A stretch of DNA of 64,000 nt from Pseudomonadaceae bacterium (GCA_900766265.1 CAAFUS010000013.1:1-64000); one strand, 5' to 3'. Positions 8,113 through 17,600 are shown, counted from the stretch's first letter. Made by a program: numbers and translations. The notes: generated by a model not told the origin, from the letters alone.

Positions 8113-10035
8113 ATGAAGAGCTGGTTTGCCAACATCAGCGTCACCAAGAAGCTGGCGCTGGGCTTCGGCGTTGTTCTCGCACTAACCGTAATGCTGGCAT
8201 TGAACGGCTGGAATAGTCTGGGCAGTGTTATTCAACGCGGTCAGTGGATGACCGAAATCACACACCTCAATACCACTTGGACCAACGTGCGCATCGCTCG
8301 GCTGCAGTTCATGGTGGACAACGCCGACCAAGTCAGCACCGATCGGCTGAAGACTAACTTGGCAATTTATCGGGAGCAGCAAGACAAGCTGTTGAATAGT
8401 TTCAAGAATCCGGTGAACGTCGAGCTCCTTAAAAAGCAGGCGGCCATCAACGAGGACTACCAGCGGTCGCTTCAGGTCATGTTCGACGCCTATGCGGTCT
8501 CCAACGGCGCCCGGCAGAATGTCACCGAGCAGTCGGAAAAGGCCAAGCAGGCCATCGCCGCCCTTACCGCCTCCACGATGCGCCTGCAGGCCGACAACGA
8601 GAGCCGCTTCGCCCGACTGCTGGCCGTTACCGAGATCAAGGAAGACTTGCTGCAGCTCGATTATCTGATGGCGGCCTACCGCGCCAACGCCAATGCGCAG
8701 ACCGAGCAGGCCTTGCTGCAGGCTGTCGAGGAAATGGTCTCGAGCGTGCCACGTCTGGCGCGAGCCATGTCAGGCGACGAGCGCATGCTGGTGCAGCAGA
8801 TCGAAGGTGCAGCCAACGCTTATCAGGCAGCGGTAGCCGCCTATACCAAGGCCAACGAAGCCATTGCCCAGTCGCGCCAGGAGATGACCCTGCAGGGTTA
8901 TGAAATCAACAAGATCAGCGACGCGCTCTACAAGTTCCAGGTCGATCGCCTGGGCATCGAGAGCGGAGAGGCGCGTAACGTCCAGCTGATCAGTGCGCTG
9001 CTGGCGGTACTGTTCGGCGTGCTCGCGGCCTGGGTGATCACCCGGCAGATCATTCGCCCGCTGCGTGAGACCATGACCCATGTAGAGCGTATCGCCTCCG
9101 GCGACCTCACCAGCAGCGAGCAGATTACCCGCCGTGATGAGATGGGCGTGCTGCAGCAGGGCATCCAGCGCATGGGCTCGACCTTGCGGGAGCTGATCAG
9201 CGGCATCCGTGACGGTGTCGGCCAGATCAGCAGTGCCGCCGAGGAGCTGTCGGCAGTGACCGAGCAGACCAGCGCCGGGGTCAACAGCCAGAAGGTCGAA
9301 ACCGACCAGGTGGCGACTGCCATGCACGAGATGTCCGCCACCGTGCAGGAAGTCGCGCGCAACGCCGAGGAAGCGGCGCAGGCTGCCGTCGAGGCTGACA
9401 ACGAAGCCCGCGAAGGCGATCGCGTGGTCGCTGAAGTCGTTGCACAGATCGAGCGCCTGGCCAGCGAGGTGGGCCGTTCCACCGAAGCGATGAAGGTGCT
9501 GGAGAAGGAAAGCAACAAGATCGGCAGCGTGATGGACGTGATCAAGGCGGTCGCTGAACAGACCAACCTGCTGGCGCTCAACGCCGCCATCGAGGCCGCG
9601 CGCGCCGGTGAGGCCGGTCGCGGCTTCGCGGTGGTCGCCGACGAGGTGCGCGGGCTGGCTCAGCGCACGCAGAAGTCCACCGAGGAGATCGAAGAGCTGG
9701 TCGCTGGCCTGCAGAGCGGCACCCAGCAAGTCGCGACCGTGATGCAGAGCAGCCGCAACCTCACCGATAGCAGCGTGGAGCTGACCCGTCGCGCCGGCGG
9801 TTCGCTGTCGAACATCACCCGCACCGTGTCGAACATCCAGTCGATGAACCAGCAGATCGCCGCGGCGGCCGAACAGCAGAGCGCGGTGGCCGAGGAAATC
9901 AGCCGCAGCATTCTCAACGTGCGCGACGTTTCCGAGCAGACCGCCGCCGCCAGTCAGGAAACCGCTTCCTCGAGCGTGGAACTGGCGCGCCTGGGCAACC
10001 AGCTGCAGATGCTGGTCAGCCGCTTCCGCGTCTGA
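8113..10035 (+). CDS. Methyl-accepting chemotaxis protein, probable HBM-type sensor
   Basis: This 640-residue chemoreceptor has TM1 at about 13-33, a periplasmic all-helical region of about 255 residues, TM2 at about 291-310, then HAMP (about 311-365) and the signalling hairpin whose tip EQTNLLALNAAIEAARAG lies near 482-499. The long helical sensor fits the helical bimodular (HBM) class, some members of which sense organic acids; the ligand cannot be read here. Start chosen at MKSWFANIS (8113), with GGAGAT upstream; ATG 8092 in the same frame is possible. It shows no C-terminal CheR pentapeptide (ends SRFRV). Confidence 0.92.
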   Translation: MKSWFANISVTKKLALGFGVVLALTVMLALNGWNSLGSVIQRGQWMTEITHLNTTWTNVRIARLQFMVDNADQVSTDRLKTNLAIYREQQDKLLNSFKNPVNVELLKKQAAINEDYQRSLQVMFDAYAVSNGARQNVTEQSEKAKQAIAALTASTMRLQADNESRFARLLAVTEIKEDLLQLDYLMAAYRANANAQTEQALLQAVEEMVSSVPRLARAMSGDERMLVQQIEGAANAYQAAVAAYTKANEAIAQSRQEMTLQGYEINKISDALYKFQVDRLGIESGEARNVQLISALLAVLFGVLAAWVITRQIIRPLRETMTHVERIASGDLTSSEQITRRDEMGVLQQGIQRMGSTLRELISGIRDGVGQISSAAEELSAVTEQTSAGVNSQKVETDQVATAMHEMSATVQEVARNAEEAAQAAVEADNEAREGDRVVAEVVAQIERLASEVGRSTEAMKVLEKESNKIGSVMDVIKAVAEQTNLLALNAAIEAARAGEAGRGFAVVADEVRGLAQRTQKSTEEIEELVAGLQSGTQQVATVMQSSRNLTDSSVELTRRAGGSLSNITRTVSNIQSMNQQIAAAAEQQSAVAEEISRSILNVRDVSEQTAAASQETASSSVELARLGNQLQMLVSRFRV

Positions 10036-10040
10036 CGGGT

Positions 10041-10066
10041 GGCCGGTGCGCGCAGGCGCGCCGGCC
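10041..10066. terminator. Hairpin between convergent genes
   Basis: An 11-bp GC-rich stem with one G-T pair and the loop GCAG lies between the convergent chemoreceptor and TPR genes. There is no T-run on either strand, so its action as a bidirectional terminator is inferred from position. Confidence 0.5.
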
Positions 10067-10075
10067 CTCGCGGAT

Positions 10076-10387
10076 TCAGCGCGGCTTGTCGAGCTTGCGC
10101 AGAAACACTGTCATTTCCTTTTCGGCCTGCTTGTCGCCCTTTGCCTGGGCGGCGGTCAGGCCCTGTTCCCAGGCCGCGCGCGCGGCCTCGGCGTCGCCAC
10201 GCTGCTGGTGCGCCTTGCCGAGCAGCTTCCATGCCGCCGAGTAGCCCGGATCCTGCGCGACGCATCGCTGCAGGTGCTCGCTGGCGCGGGCGGCATCGCC
10301 CGCATCCAGATACCCTTTGCCCAGACCGAAGCGCAGCATCGGATTGTCCATGCCCTTGGCGAGCATCTTTTCCAGCGATTCGAGCAT
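10076..10387 (-). CDS. Small tetratricopeptide-repeat protein
   Basis: The 103 residues form about two to three TPR units: LRFGLGKGYLDAGDAARASEHLQRCVAQDPGYSAAWKLLGKAHQQRGDAEAARAAWEQGL shows the W/L-G-Y-A-P spacing. It has no signal peptide or membrane segment, so it is a cytoplasmic protein-binding scaffold. It lies 22 bp after trkA in the same direction, a position conserved in Pseudomonas near the origin, but its partner is unknown. Confidence 0.82.
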   Translation of the reverse strand: MLESLEKMLAKGMDNPMLRFGLGKGYLDAGDAARASEHLQRCVAQDPGYSAAWKLLGKAHQQRGDAEAARAAWEQGLTAAQAKGDKQAEKEMTVFLRKLDKPR

Positions 10388-10409
10388 CGGTAGCCCTCCG
10401 GCGGCGCCT

Positions 10410-11783
10410 TTAGAAGAACGTCAGGCCGGCCTGGAACAGCCGCTCGACGTCGCGGATGTGCTTCTTGTCGACGAGGAACAGGATCACGTGGTCGCCCGAC
10501 TCGATCACCGTGTCGTCATGGGCGATGAGCACCTGCTCGTCGCGGATCACCGCACCGATGGTGGTGCCCGAGGGCAGGGCGATCTGCTCGATCATCCGTC
10601 CGACCACCTTGCTCGAGCGTGGGTCGCCATGGGCGATGACCTCGATGGCTTCGGCGGCGCCGCGGCGCAGCGAGTGCGCGCTGACGATGTCGCCGCGGCG
10701 AACGTGGGTCAGCAGCGAGCCGATGGTGGCCTGCTGCGGGCTGATGGCGATATCGATCTCGCCGCCTTGCACCAGGTCCACGTAGGCCGGGTTGTTGATG
10801 ATGCTCATCACCTTGCGTGCGCCCAGGCGCTTGGCAAGCAGCGAGGACATGATATTGGCCTCGTCGTCATTGGTCAGGGCGAGGAAAACGTCGGCCTCGT
10901 TGATGTTCTCCTCGACCAGCAGGTCCCGGTCCGAGGCACTGCCCTGCAGCACGATGGCGCTGTCCAGGGTCTCGGAGAGATAGCGGCAGCGCGCCGGATT
11001 CATCTCGATTATCTTGACCTGATAGCGGCTCTCGATGGCCTCGGCCAGGCGCTCGCCGATGTGCCCGCCACCAGCGATGACGATGCGCTTGTAGCTGTCA
11101 TCGAGCCGGCGCATTTCGCTCATCACCGCGCGAATGTGGGCTCGGGCGGCGATGAAGAAGACCTCGTCGTCGGCCTCGATGACGGTATCGCCCTGGGGCA
11201 GGATCGCGCGGTTCCGACGAAAGATCGCCGCTACCCGGGTGTCGACGTTCGGCATGTGCTGGCGCAGCTGGCGCAGCTGCTGGCCCACCAGCGGGCCGCC
11301 ATAGTACGCACGTACCGCAACCAGCTGCGCCTTGCCTTCGGCGAAGTCGATCACCTGCAGCGAACCCGGGTGTTCGATCAGCCGGCGGATGTAATTGGTG
11401 ACCAGCTGTTCGGGACTGATCAGCACGTCTACCGGAATCGCCTCGTTGCTGAACAGGCCGTTGCGGATCAGGTAGGCCGACTCGCGCACCCGGGCAATCT
11501 TGGTCGGGGTATGAAACATGCTGTAGGCCACCTGGCAGGCGACCATGTTGGTCTCGTCGCTGTTGGTCACAGCCACCAGCATGTCGGCGTCGTCCGCGCC
11601 GGCCTGGCGCAGCACGGTGGGAAAAGAGCCGCGACCGTGGATGGTGCGGATGTCCAGGCGGGTGCCGAGGTCGCGAAGGCGATCGCCATCGGTGTCGACC
11701 ACGGTGATGTCGTTGGCCTCGCTGGCCAGGTGTTCGGCCAGCGTCCCGCCGACCTGCCCGGCGCCGAGAATGATGATCTTCAC
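10410..11783 (-). CDS. trkA: Trk potassium uptake NAD-binding protein
   Basis: TrkA is the cytoplasmic, nucleotide-binding gating subunit of the Trk K+ transporter. The 457 residues show the expected duplication of an RCK-N/RCK-C pair. The first dinucleotide motif is GAGQVGGTLAEHL with the acidic residue in DITVVDTD; the second is IAGGGHIGERLAEAIES with KIIEMNP. It overlaps the end of rsmB by 4 bp, so rsmB-trkA are coupled. Confidence 0.96.
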   Translation of the reverse strand: MKIIILGAGQVGGTLAEHLASEANDITVVDTDGDRLRDLGTRLDIRTIHGRGSFPTVLRQAGADDADMLVAVTNSDETNMVACQVAYSMFHTPTKIARVRESAYLIRNGLFSNEAIPVDVLISPEQLVTNYIRRLIEHPGSLQVIDFAEGKAQLVAVRAYYGGPLVGQQLRQLRQHMPNVDTRVAAIFRRNRAILPQGDTVIEADDEVFFIAARAHIRAVMSEMRRLDDSYKRIVIAGGGHIGERLAEAIESRYQVKIIEMNPARCRYLSETLDSAIVLQGSASDRDLLVEENINEADVFLALTNDDEANIMSSLLAKRLGARKVMSIINNPAYVDLVQGGEIDIAISPQQATIGSLLTHVRRGDIVSAHSLRRGAAEAIEVIAHGDPRSSKVVGRMIEQIALPSGTTIGAVIRDEQVLIAHDDTVIESGDHVILFLVDKKHIRDVERLFQAGLTFF

Positions 11784-13108
11784 TGAAGGTTCTCTGTGCT
11801 GCGCGGGCCCGCCGCGATCTTGATCAGTTTGGCATAGTAGAAGCCGTCATGGCCGTCAGGCTGTGGCAGCAGTTGCCGCCCATGGGCCTGCTTGAGGCCG
11901 AAGTCGCCGGCGATGTCCAGCTCACGCGCGCCGGGGGTGCGGGCAAGGAACGCCGCGATCACCTCGCAATTCTCGGTCGGCATCACCGAGCAGGTCGCAT
12001 AGAGCAGCACGCCGCCGACCGCCAGGGTCGGCCAGAGCGCATCGAGCAGCTCGCCCTGCAGCACCGCCAGGGGAGCGATGTCCTCGGGCTGGCGGGTCAG
12101 CTTGATGTCGGGGTGCCGGCGGATCACGCCGGTGGCCGAGCAGGGTGCATCGAGCAGGATGCGGTGGAACGGCCGGCCGTCCCACCAGCGTGCGGTATCG
12201 CGGGCATCGGCGGCCACCAGGTCGGCGGATAGGCCGAGACGGGCAAGGTTCTCCTCGACGCGGGCCAGGCGCTTGGGTTCGAGCTCCAGCGCCACCAGTC
12301 CGGCCAGACCCGCCTCACGCTCGAGCAGGTGGCAGGTCTTGCCGCCGGGCGCGCAGCAGGCGTCTAGCACGCGCTGACCGGGCGCGAGGTCGAGCAGGCC
12401 GGCGCTGAGCTGCGCGGCTTCGTCCTGCACGCTGACCCGTCCTTCGGCGAAACCCGGTAGCTGATGCACGTCGCAGGCCTGTGCCAGGCGGATGCCGTCT
12501 TCGCTGTAGCGACAGGCCACCGCCTCGATGCCCTGGGCGGTGAGTTCGTTCAGGTAGGCGTCCCGCGAGCCGTGTCGACGGTTAACCCGAAGGGTGAATG
12601 GCGGATGAGCGTTGTTGGCCGCGCACACTTGCTCCCATTGTTCGGGCCAGTGCGCCTTGAGCGCTTTTTGCAACCAGCGCGGATGCGCCACGCGAATCAC
12701 CGGATCGTGCTCGAGCTCGACCAGCAGGGCTTCGCCCTCGCGCTGGGCGCGGCGCAGCACGGCATTGAGCAGGCCCTTGGCCCAGGGCTTCTTCAGTTTG
12801 TCGACGCAGCCGACCGTTTCGCCGATCGCCGCGTGGGCCGGGACGCGGGTGTAGAGCAGTTGGTAGAGGCCGACCAGCAACAGCGCTTCGACGTCGCGGT
12901 CGGCCGCCTTGAACGGCTTCTGCAGCAGGCGCTCGGCGAGTCCGGCCAGGCGCGGCTGCCAGCGCGCGGTGCCGAGCGCCAGTTCCTGGGTCAGGCCGCG
13001 GTCGCGGGCGTCGACCTTGGCCAGCGCATCGGGCAGGGCGCTGTTGAGCGAGGCCTTGCCGGCCAGCACCGAGGCCAGGGCGCGGGCGGCTGCCAGGCGC
13101 GGGTTCAT
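11780..13108 (-). CDS. rsmB: 16S rRNA (cytosine-967-C5)-methyltransferase
   Basis: RsmB methylates C967 of 16S rRNA using S-adenosylmethionine. The N-terminal third is the NusB-like RNA-binding domain (LNSALPDALAKVDARDRGLTQELALGTARW). The methyltransferase domain has DACCAPGGKTCHLLE for SAM, DAPCSATGVIRRHPD with one conserved Cys and YATCSVMPTENCEVI with the second. Length is 442 residues, close to the usual ~430. It lies 10 bp after fmt. Confidence 0.96.
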   Translation of the reverse strand: MNPRLAAARALASVLAGKASLNSALPDALAKVDARDRGLTQELALGTARWQPRLAGLAERLLQKPFKAADRDVEALLLVGLYQLLYTRVPAHAAIGETVGCVDKLKKPWAKGLLNAVLRRAQREGEALLVELEHDPVIRVAHPRWLQKALKAHWPEQWEQVCAANNAHPPFTLRVNRRHGSRDAYLNELTAQGIEAVACRYSEDGIRLAQACDVHQLPGFAEGRVSVQDEAAQLSAGLLDLAPGQRVLDACCAPGGKTCHLLEREAGLAGLVALELEPKRLARVEENLARLGLSADLVAADARDTARWWDGRPFHRILLDAPCSATGVIRRHPDIKLTRQPEDIAPLAVLQGELLDALWPTLAVGGVLLYATCSVMPTENCEVIAAFLARTPGARELDIAGDFGLKQAHGRQLLPQPDGHDGFYYAKLIKIAAGPRSTENLQ

Positions 13109-13118
13109 CGCCAGGCCC

Positions 13119-14051
13119 TCATTGACCCAGTACCGTGCCGAGGACGAAGTGCTCGCGACGGCTGTTGTAGAGATCGCCGAACGCCAGTGCTTTGCCGCCG
13201 GGAAGCTGCAGGCGAGTCAGCAGCAAGGCGCCTTCGCCGCAGGCGACCAGCAGGCCATCGCGGCTCGCCTCGAGCAGGGTGCCCGGTGCGCCTTGGCCGT
13301 GGGCGAAGCGCGCGGCATGGATCTTCAGGCTTTCCCCGTTGAGGCTGCTATGGCAGAGCGGCCAGGGATTGAAGGCGCGAATCCTCCGCTCCAGCTCGGC
13401 GGCCGGGCGGCTCCAGTCGAGCAGCGCCTCCTCTTTGCTCAGCTTGCGGGCATAGGTCGACAGGCTGTCGTCCTGCGGCTCGCCGCTCAGGGTGCCGGCG
13501 CCCAGCGCCTGCACGGCCTCGACCACCGCCTGGGCGCCGAGCGTGGCCAGCCGGTCGTGCAGGCTGCCGCCCGTATCCTCGGCGTCGATCGGCGTCTCGA
13601 CTTTCAGCAGCATCGGTCCGGTGTCGAGGCCTGCTTCCATCTGCATCACGGTGACGCCGCTTTGCGCATCGCCCGCTTCAATCGCCCGCTGGATCGGCGC
13701 CGCACCCCGCCAGCGCGGCAGCAACGAGGCATGGCTGTTGATGCAGCCCAGGCGCGGCGTATCGAGCACCACTTGCGGCAGGATCAGCCCGTAGGCAACC
13801 ACTACCATGAGGTCGGCCTGCAGTGACGCCAGTTCGGTCTGGGCGGCCGGATCGCGCAAGGTGGCCGGCTGGCGAACCTCGATGCCGTAGTCGATGGCGA
13901 GCTGCTTGACCGGACTGGGCGTCAGCTTCTGGCCTCGGCCGGCGGGACGGTCCGGCTGGGTGTAGACCGCCACCACCTGCTGGCCCGCATTGAGCAGGGC
14001 CTTGAGGTGCTGGGCGGCGAATTCGGGGGTGCCGGCGAAAACGATGCGCAT
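13119..14051 (-). CDS. fmt: Methionyl-tRNA formyltransferase
   Basis: Fmt formylates initiator Met-tRNA with 10-formyl-tetrahydrofolate. The 310-residue protein starts MRIVFAGTPEFAAQHL and carries the catalytic segment NSHASLLPRWRGAAPIQRAI, followed by the C-terminal OB-like tRNA-binding domain. The start at 14051 matches the family; the longer reading would include the terminator between def and fmt. The partner enzyme gene def lies just upstream. Confidence 0.97.
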   Translation of the reverse strand: MRIVFAGTPEFAAQHLKALLNAGQQVVAVYTQPDRPAGRGQKLTPSPVKQLAIDYGIEVRQPATLRDPAAQTELASLQADLMVVVAYGLILPQVVLDTPRLGCINSHASLLPRWRGAAPIQRAIEAGDAQSGVTVMQMEAGLDTGPMLLKVETPIDAEDTGGSLHDRLATLGAQAVVEAVQALGAGTLSGEPQDDSLSTYARKLSKEEALLDWSRPAAELERRIRAFNPWPLCHSSLNGESLKIHAARFAHGQGAPGTLLEASRDGLLVACGEGALLLTRLQLPGGKALAFGDLYNSRREHFVLGTVLGQ

Positions 14052-14066
14052 GGGTATCTCGCTACG

Positions 14067-14093
14067 AAAAAAGGCTTGCCGCGGCAAGCCTTT
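14067..14093 (-). terminator. Rho-independent terminator between def and fmt
   Basis: A perfect 11-bp stem (14070-14080 with 14083-14093, loop of two) is followed on the minus strand by six T (14072-14067). It lies between def and fmt, which read the same way, 16 bases before the fmt start codon, so it should end or attenuate def transcripts. Confidence 0.82.
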
Positions 14094-14111
14094 CTGGGAC
14101 GAAAGAGCAGG

Positions 14112-14618
14112 TCAAGCCTGCTGGCGATGCAGCTTTTCCAGCTTCTTCTTGATCCGGTCGCGCTTGAGCGTAGACAGGTAGTCGACGAACAGCTTGCCGT
14201 TGAGGTGATCGCATTCGTGCTGAATGCATACCGCCAGCAGGCCTTCGGCGATCAGCTCGTACGGCTGGCCGTCGCGGTCCAGCGCCTTGACCCTGACCTT
14301 CTGCGGGCGGTCCACGTTCTCGTAGAAGCCGGGCACCGACAGGCATCCTTCCTGATACTGGTCCATCTCTTCGGTCAGCGGCTCGATCTCCGGGTTGATG
14401 AAGACCCGCGGCTCGGTCTTTTCCTCGGACAGGTCCATCACTACCACGCGCTTGTGCACGTTGACCTGCGTCGCCGCCAGGCCGATGCCCGGTGCGTCGT
14501 ACATGGTCTCGAACATATCGTCGACCAGCTGGCGAATGTTCTCGTCCACTTCTGCGACCGGTTTGGCGATGGTCCGCAGGCGTGGATCGGGAAATTCGAG
14601 GATGTTCAGAATCGCCAT
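14112..14618 (-). CDS. def: Peptide deformylase
   Basis: Def removes the formyl group from nascent proteins, using Fe2+ or another divalent metal. The 168-residue protein has all three family motifs in order: GIGLAATQ, EGCLSVPG (metal-binding Cys) and the HExxH form HECDH, preceded by Q. It is divergent from the LysM gene and upstream of fmt, the enzyme that makes its substrate. Confidence 0.97.
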   Translation of the reverse strand: MAILNILEFPDPRLRTIAKPVAEVDENIRQLVDDMFETMYDAPGIGLAATQVNVHKRVVVMDLSEEKTEPRVFINPEIEPLTEEMDQYQEGCLSVPGFYENVDRPQKVRVKALDRDGQPYELIAEGLLAVCIQHECDHLNGKLFVDYLSTLKRDRIKKKLEKLHRQQA

Positions 14619-14765
14619 ATGCGTTTGTGATGCACTTATGGAATAAAGTCAAAATCCGCTGCTAAGATGCCCCGCAGCTTGGAAACGGCTTCACGCCGCG
14701 TCCTACAAGGGTTTCGCGGCGCTAGGGCGCTTTACGTGAAGACACATAATAAAGGGATTCACCAC

Positions 14766-15791
14766 ATGAGGAAATCACTACTCGCCCTGTTGCTAGTGGC
14801 CGTCGGCGGGTTGGCCCAGGCTGCGGTGCAGCTGAAGGATGGGCATCCGGAGCGGTATACCGTAGTGAAGGGGGATACGCTCTGGGACATTTCCGGCCGG
14901 TTCCTGCGCGAGCCATGGAAATGGCCCGAGCTCTGGCACGCCAATCCACAGATCGAAAACCCGCACCTGATCTACCCCGGCGATACGCTGAGCCTGGTCT
15001 ACATCGACGGCCAGCCACGCCTGACGCTCGACCGTGGTGCATCGCGGGGTACTATCAAGCTGTCGCCGCGCATTCGCAGCACGCCGATGGCCGAGGCGAT
15101 CCCGACCATTCCTCTGGAGGCGATCAACAGCTTCCTGCTGAAGAACCGCATCATCGACAGCCCCGCCGAATTCCAGGGTGCTCCCTATATCGTCGCGGGC
15201 AACGCCGAGCGCGTCATCAGCGGCTCGGGCGATCGCATCTACGGCCGTGGCCAGTTCCAGGAAGATCTGCCGGCGTACGGCATCTTCCGCCAGGGCAAGA
15301 CCTATACCGACCCGGAAACCAAGGAATTCCTCGGGATCAACGCCGATGACGTCGGCGGTGCGGAAATCGTCGATATCGAAGGCGACATCGCCACCCTGCA
15401 TCTGCTGCGCACCAACCAGGAAGTGCGCCTGGGCGACCGCCTGTTCCCCACCGAAGAGCGTGCGGTCAATTCGACCTTCATGCCCAAGGCGCCTGAAGCC
15501 GAGATCAAGGGCGTGATCCTCGACGTACCCCGTGGCGTGACACAGATCGGCCAGTTCGACGTGGTCACCTTGAACAAGGGCGCCCGCGACGGCCTGGAGG
15601 AAGGCCACGTGCTGGCGGTCTACAAGACCGGCGAAACCGTTCGCGACCGCGTCACCGGCGAATACGTGAAGATTCCGGACGAGCGTGCCGGTCTGCTGAT
15701 GGTGTTCCGCGCCTACGACAAGCTCAGCTACGGGCTGGTCCTGCAGGCGACCCGGTCGCTGTCGGTGATGGACAAGGTCCGTAACCCCTGA
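14766..15791 (+). CDS. Exported LysM-domain protein
   Basis: This 341-residue protein has a signal peptide (MRKSLLALLLVAVGGLAQA) and, right after it, one LysM peptidoglycan-binding domain: RYTVVKGDTLWDISGRFLREPWKWPELWHANPQIENPHLIYPGDTL. The rest is a beta-rich region with no recognised catalytic motif. It probably sits in the periplasm bound to murein. The order def / lysM / dprA is standard in Pseudomonas. Start is the ATG before the signal peptide, not the earlier in-frame ATG at 14667. Confidence 0.88.
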   Translation: MRKSLLALLLVAVGGLAQAAVQLKDGHPERYTVVKGDTLWDISGRFLREPWKWPELWHANPQIENPHLIYPGDTLSLVYIDGQPRLTLDRGASRGTIKLSPRIRSTPMAEAIPTIPLEAINSFLLKNRIIDSPAEFQGAPYIVAGNAERVISGSGDRIYGRGQFQEDLPAYGIFRQGKTYTDPETKEFLGINADDVGGAEIVDIEGDIATLHLLRTNQEVRLGDRLFPTEERAVNSTFMPKAPEAEIKGVILDVPRGVTQIGQFDVVTLNKGARDGLEEGHVLAVYKTGETVRDRVTGEYVKIPDERAGLLMVFRAYDKLSYGLVLQATRSLSVMDKVRNP

Positions 15792-15807
15792 CCCCGAGTC
15801 GACAAGA

Positions 15808-15829
15808 GCCCCGCAGATGCGGGGCTTTT
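15808..15829 (+). terminator. Terminator after the LysM gene
   Basis: A 7-bp stem GCCCCGC / GCGGGGC with loop AGAT and four T lies 17 bp after the stop codon and ends about 50 bp before the dprA start. Confidence 0.8.
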
Positions 15830-15881
15830 GCTTTATGCTGCACTCGCCGCACGGACGCGGTGTTTCGAACAAGGATGTCGC

Positions 15882-16991
15882 ATGGCTGCCATTTCTCCTG
15901 CCGAGCTTGAAGCCCGGCTGCGCCTTCATCTGATCCCTGAGCTGGGTCCCCAGCGCCTGCGAAAGCTGATCAGTGCCTTCCCCGATGCTTCTTCCGCCAT
16001 GAGCGTGCCCGCCAGCGCCTGGCGCGCGCTGGGTTTGCCGGGCGTCTGCGCCGAGTCCCGGCGCAGCCCCGAAGTGCGAGAACGGGCTGCCGGTGCCCTG
16101 GACTGGCTGCAGGGCAACCAGCGTCACCTGCTGATGTGGGACGACCCCGGATACCCGGCGCTGCTGGCCGAAGTGCCCGATGCGCCGCCGCTGTTGTTCG
16201 TCGAAGGCGATCCCGCCCTGCTCGAGCTGCCGCAACTGGCCATGGTCGGCAGCCGCCGGGCCTCGCTCGGCGGGCTCGACAACGCCCGGGCGTTCGCGCG
16301 CAGCCTCGCCGGCGCCGGTTTCGTGATCACCAGCGGGCTGGCGCTGGGCATCGACGGTGCGGCCCACCAGGGCGCGCTCGATGTCGGCGGTCGGACTGTC
16401 GCGGTACTCGGCACCGGTCTGTGCCGGCTCTACCCGCACCGTCACAAGGCGCTCGCCGCCGCTATCGTCGCCGGTGGCGGTGCGCTGGTCTCGGAACTGC
16501 CGCTGGATTGCGCGCCGCATGCGAGCAACTTTCCGCGGCGTAATCGGATTATCAGCGGCTTGTCGCTGGGCGTGCTGGTGGTCGAGGCCAGCCCGTCGAG
16601 CGGCTCGCTGATCACTGCACGCCTGGCCGCCGAGCAAGGGCGCGAGGTGTATGCGATCCCGGGGTCGATCCATCATCCCGGCGCACGCGGCTGCCACCAA
16701 CTGATCCGCCAGGGCGCGGCGCTGGTCGAGTGCGTGGAGGACGTGCTTCAGGCGTTGCGCGGCTGGCAGCAGGTCACGACCGACACGTCGCCGGTCGCGC
16801 ACGAGACCGGGCCGGTCGATCCGCTCATCCTGGAGCTGCGTGCCGCGCCCCTGAGCAGCGAAGCGCTCGCGCTGGCGCTGGGTCGCCCGCTGGGCCAGGT
16901 GCTGGGCGAGCTGACCGAGCTGGAAGTGCAGGGACTCATCGCCTGCGAGAATGGCCATTGGACGGTGCTCACGCAGGCCGGCCACTACTGA
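15882..16991 (+). CDS. dprA: DNA-processing protein DprA
   Basis: DprA (369 residues) binds incoming single-stranded DNA and loads RecA during natural transformation, a trait well known in P. stutzeri. The Rossmann-like core is present: MVGSRRASLGGLDNAR, VITSGLALGIDGAAHQGAL, VAVLGTGLCRLYPHRHK, FPRRNRIISGLS and SSGSLITARLAAEQGREVYAIPG. A C-terminal winged-helix domain follows. Start at ATG 15882 with AAGGA upstream. It is followed 51 bp later by tsaC. Confidence 0.96.
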   Translation: MAAISPAELEARLRLHLIPELGPQRLRKLISAFPDASSAMSVPASAWRALGLPGVCAESRRSPEVRERAAGALDWLQGNQRHLLMWDDPGYPALLAEVPDAPPLLFVEGDPALLELPQLAMVGSRRASLGGLDNARAFARSLAGAGFVITSGLALGIDGAAHQGALDVGGRTVAVLGTGLCRLYPHRHKALAAAIVAGGGALVSELPLDCAPHASNFPRRNRIISGLSLGVLVVEASPSSGSLITARLAAEQGREVYAIPGSIHHPGARGCHQLIRQGAALVECVEDVLQALRGWQQVTTDTSPVAHETGPVDPLILELRAAPLSSEALALALGRPLGQVLGELTELEVQGLIACENGHWTVLTQAGHY

Positions 16992-17042
16992 TAGTCACGG
17001 CGCTTGGTTACACTGCCGCCAGCTTGGCGAGAGGGGATGGCG

Positions 17043-17600
17043 ATGATCAGCAGCTGGCGTGTGAAACAGGCGGCGCGTGTAGTGTGGGCCGGTGGCGTGA
17101 TCGCCTATCCGACCGAGGCGGTCTGGGGTTTGGGGTGCGACCCCTGGGACAGCGATGCGGTGCACCGGCTTCTGGCGCTTAAGGAGCGTCCGGTGGACAA
17201 GGGGCTGATTCTGATCGCCGACAACCATCACCAGTTCGACTTTCTCCTCGAAGACCTCCCAGACGCCTGGCTGGACAAGCTCGCCAGTACCTGGCCGGGG
17301 CCCAATACCTGGCTGGTGCCGCACCAGAACCGGCTGCCGCAGTGGATCACCGGGCAGCATGACACCGTCGCCCTGCGCGTAACCGATCATCCGCTGATCG
17401 GCGAACTATGCGCGCTGACCGGTCCGCTGGTTTCCACCTCGGCAAACCCGGCCGGACGGCCGGCGGCACGCAGCCGCCTTCGTGTTGAGCAATATTTCCC
17501 GCGCGAGCTCGATGCGGTGCTCAACGGCCCGCTTGGTGGTCGCCGCCACCCGAGCACGATCCGCGACCTGCGCAGCGGGGAGGTTATCCGCCCGTCCTAA
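17043..17600 (+). CDS. tsaC: Threonylcarbamoyl-AMP synthase
   Basis: TsaC makes threonylcarbamoyl-AMP from Thr, bicarbonate and ATP for the t6A37 modification of tRNA. The 185 residues are a single YrdC domain with the RNA/nucleotide-binding KxR...SxN set: LLALKERPVDKGLI, PGPNTWLVPH, and GPLVSTSANPAG. The start MISSWRVKQAARVV at 17043 matches the Pseudomonas protein; ATG 17037 is also in frame. There is no C-terminal SUA5 domain, as expected for the short form. Confidence 0.94.
   Translation: MISSWRVKQAARVVWAGGVIAYPTEAVWGLGCDPWDSDAVHRLLALKERPVDKGLILIADNHHQFDFLLEDLPDAWLDKLASTWPGPNTWLVPHQNRLPQWITGQHDTVALRVTDHPLIGELCALTGPLVSTSANPAGRPAARSRLRVEQYFPRELDAVLNGPLGGRRHPSTIRDLRSGEVIRPS

Noticed and set aside
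14793..16985. 730-codon minus-strand open frame opposite the LysM and dprA genes
   Set aside because: Antisense shadow of two well-supported genes; the protein is Arg/Gln/Gly-rich without domains or a ribosome site.
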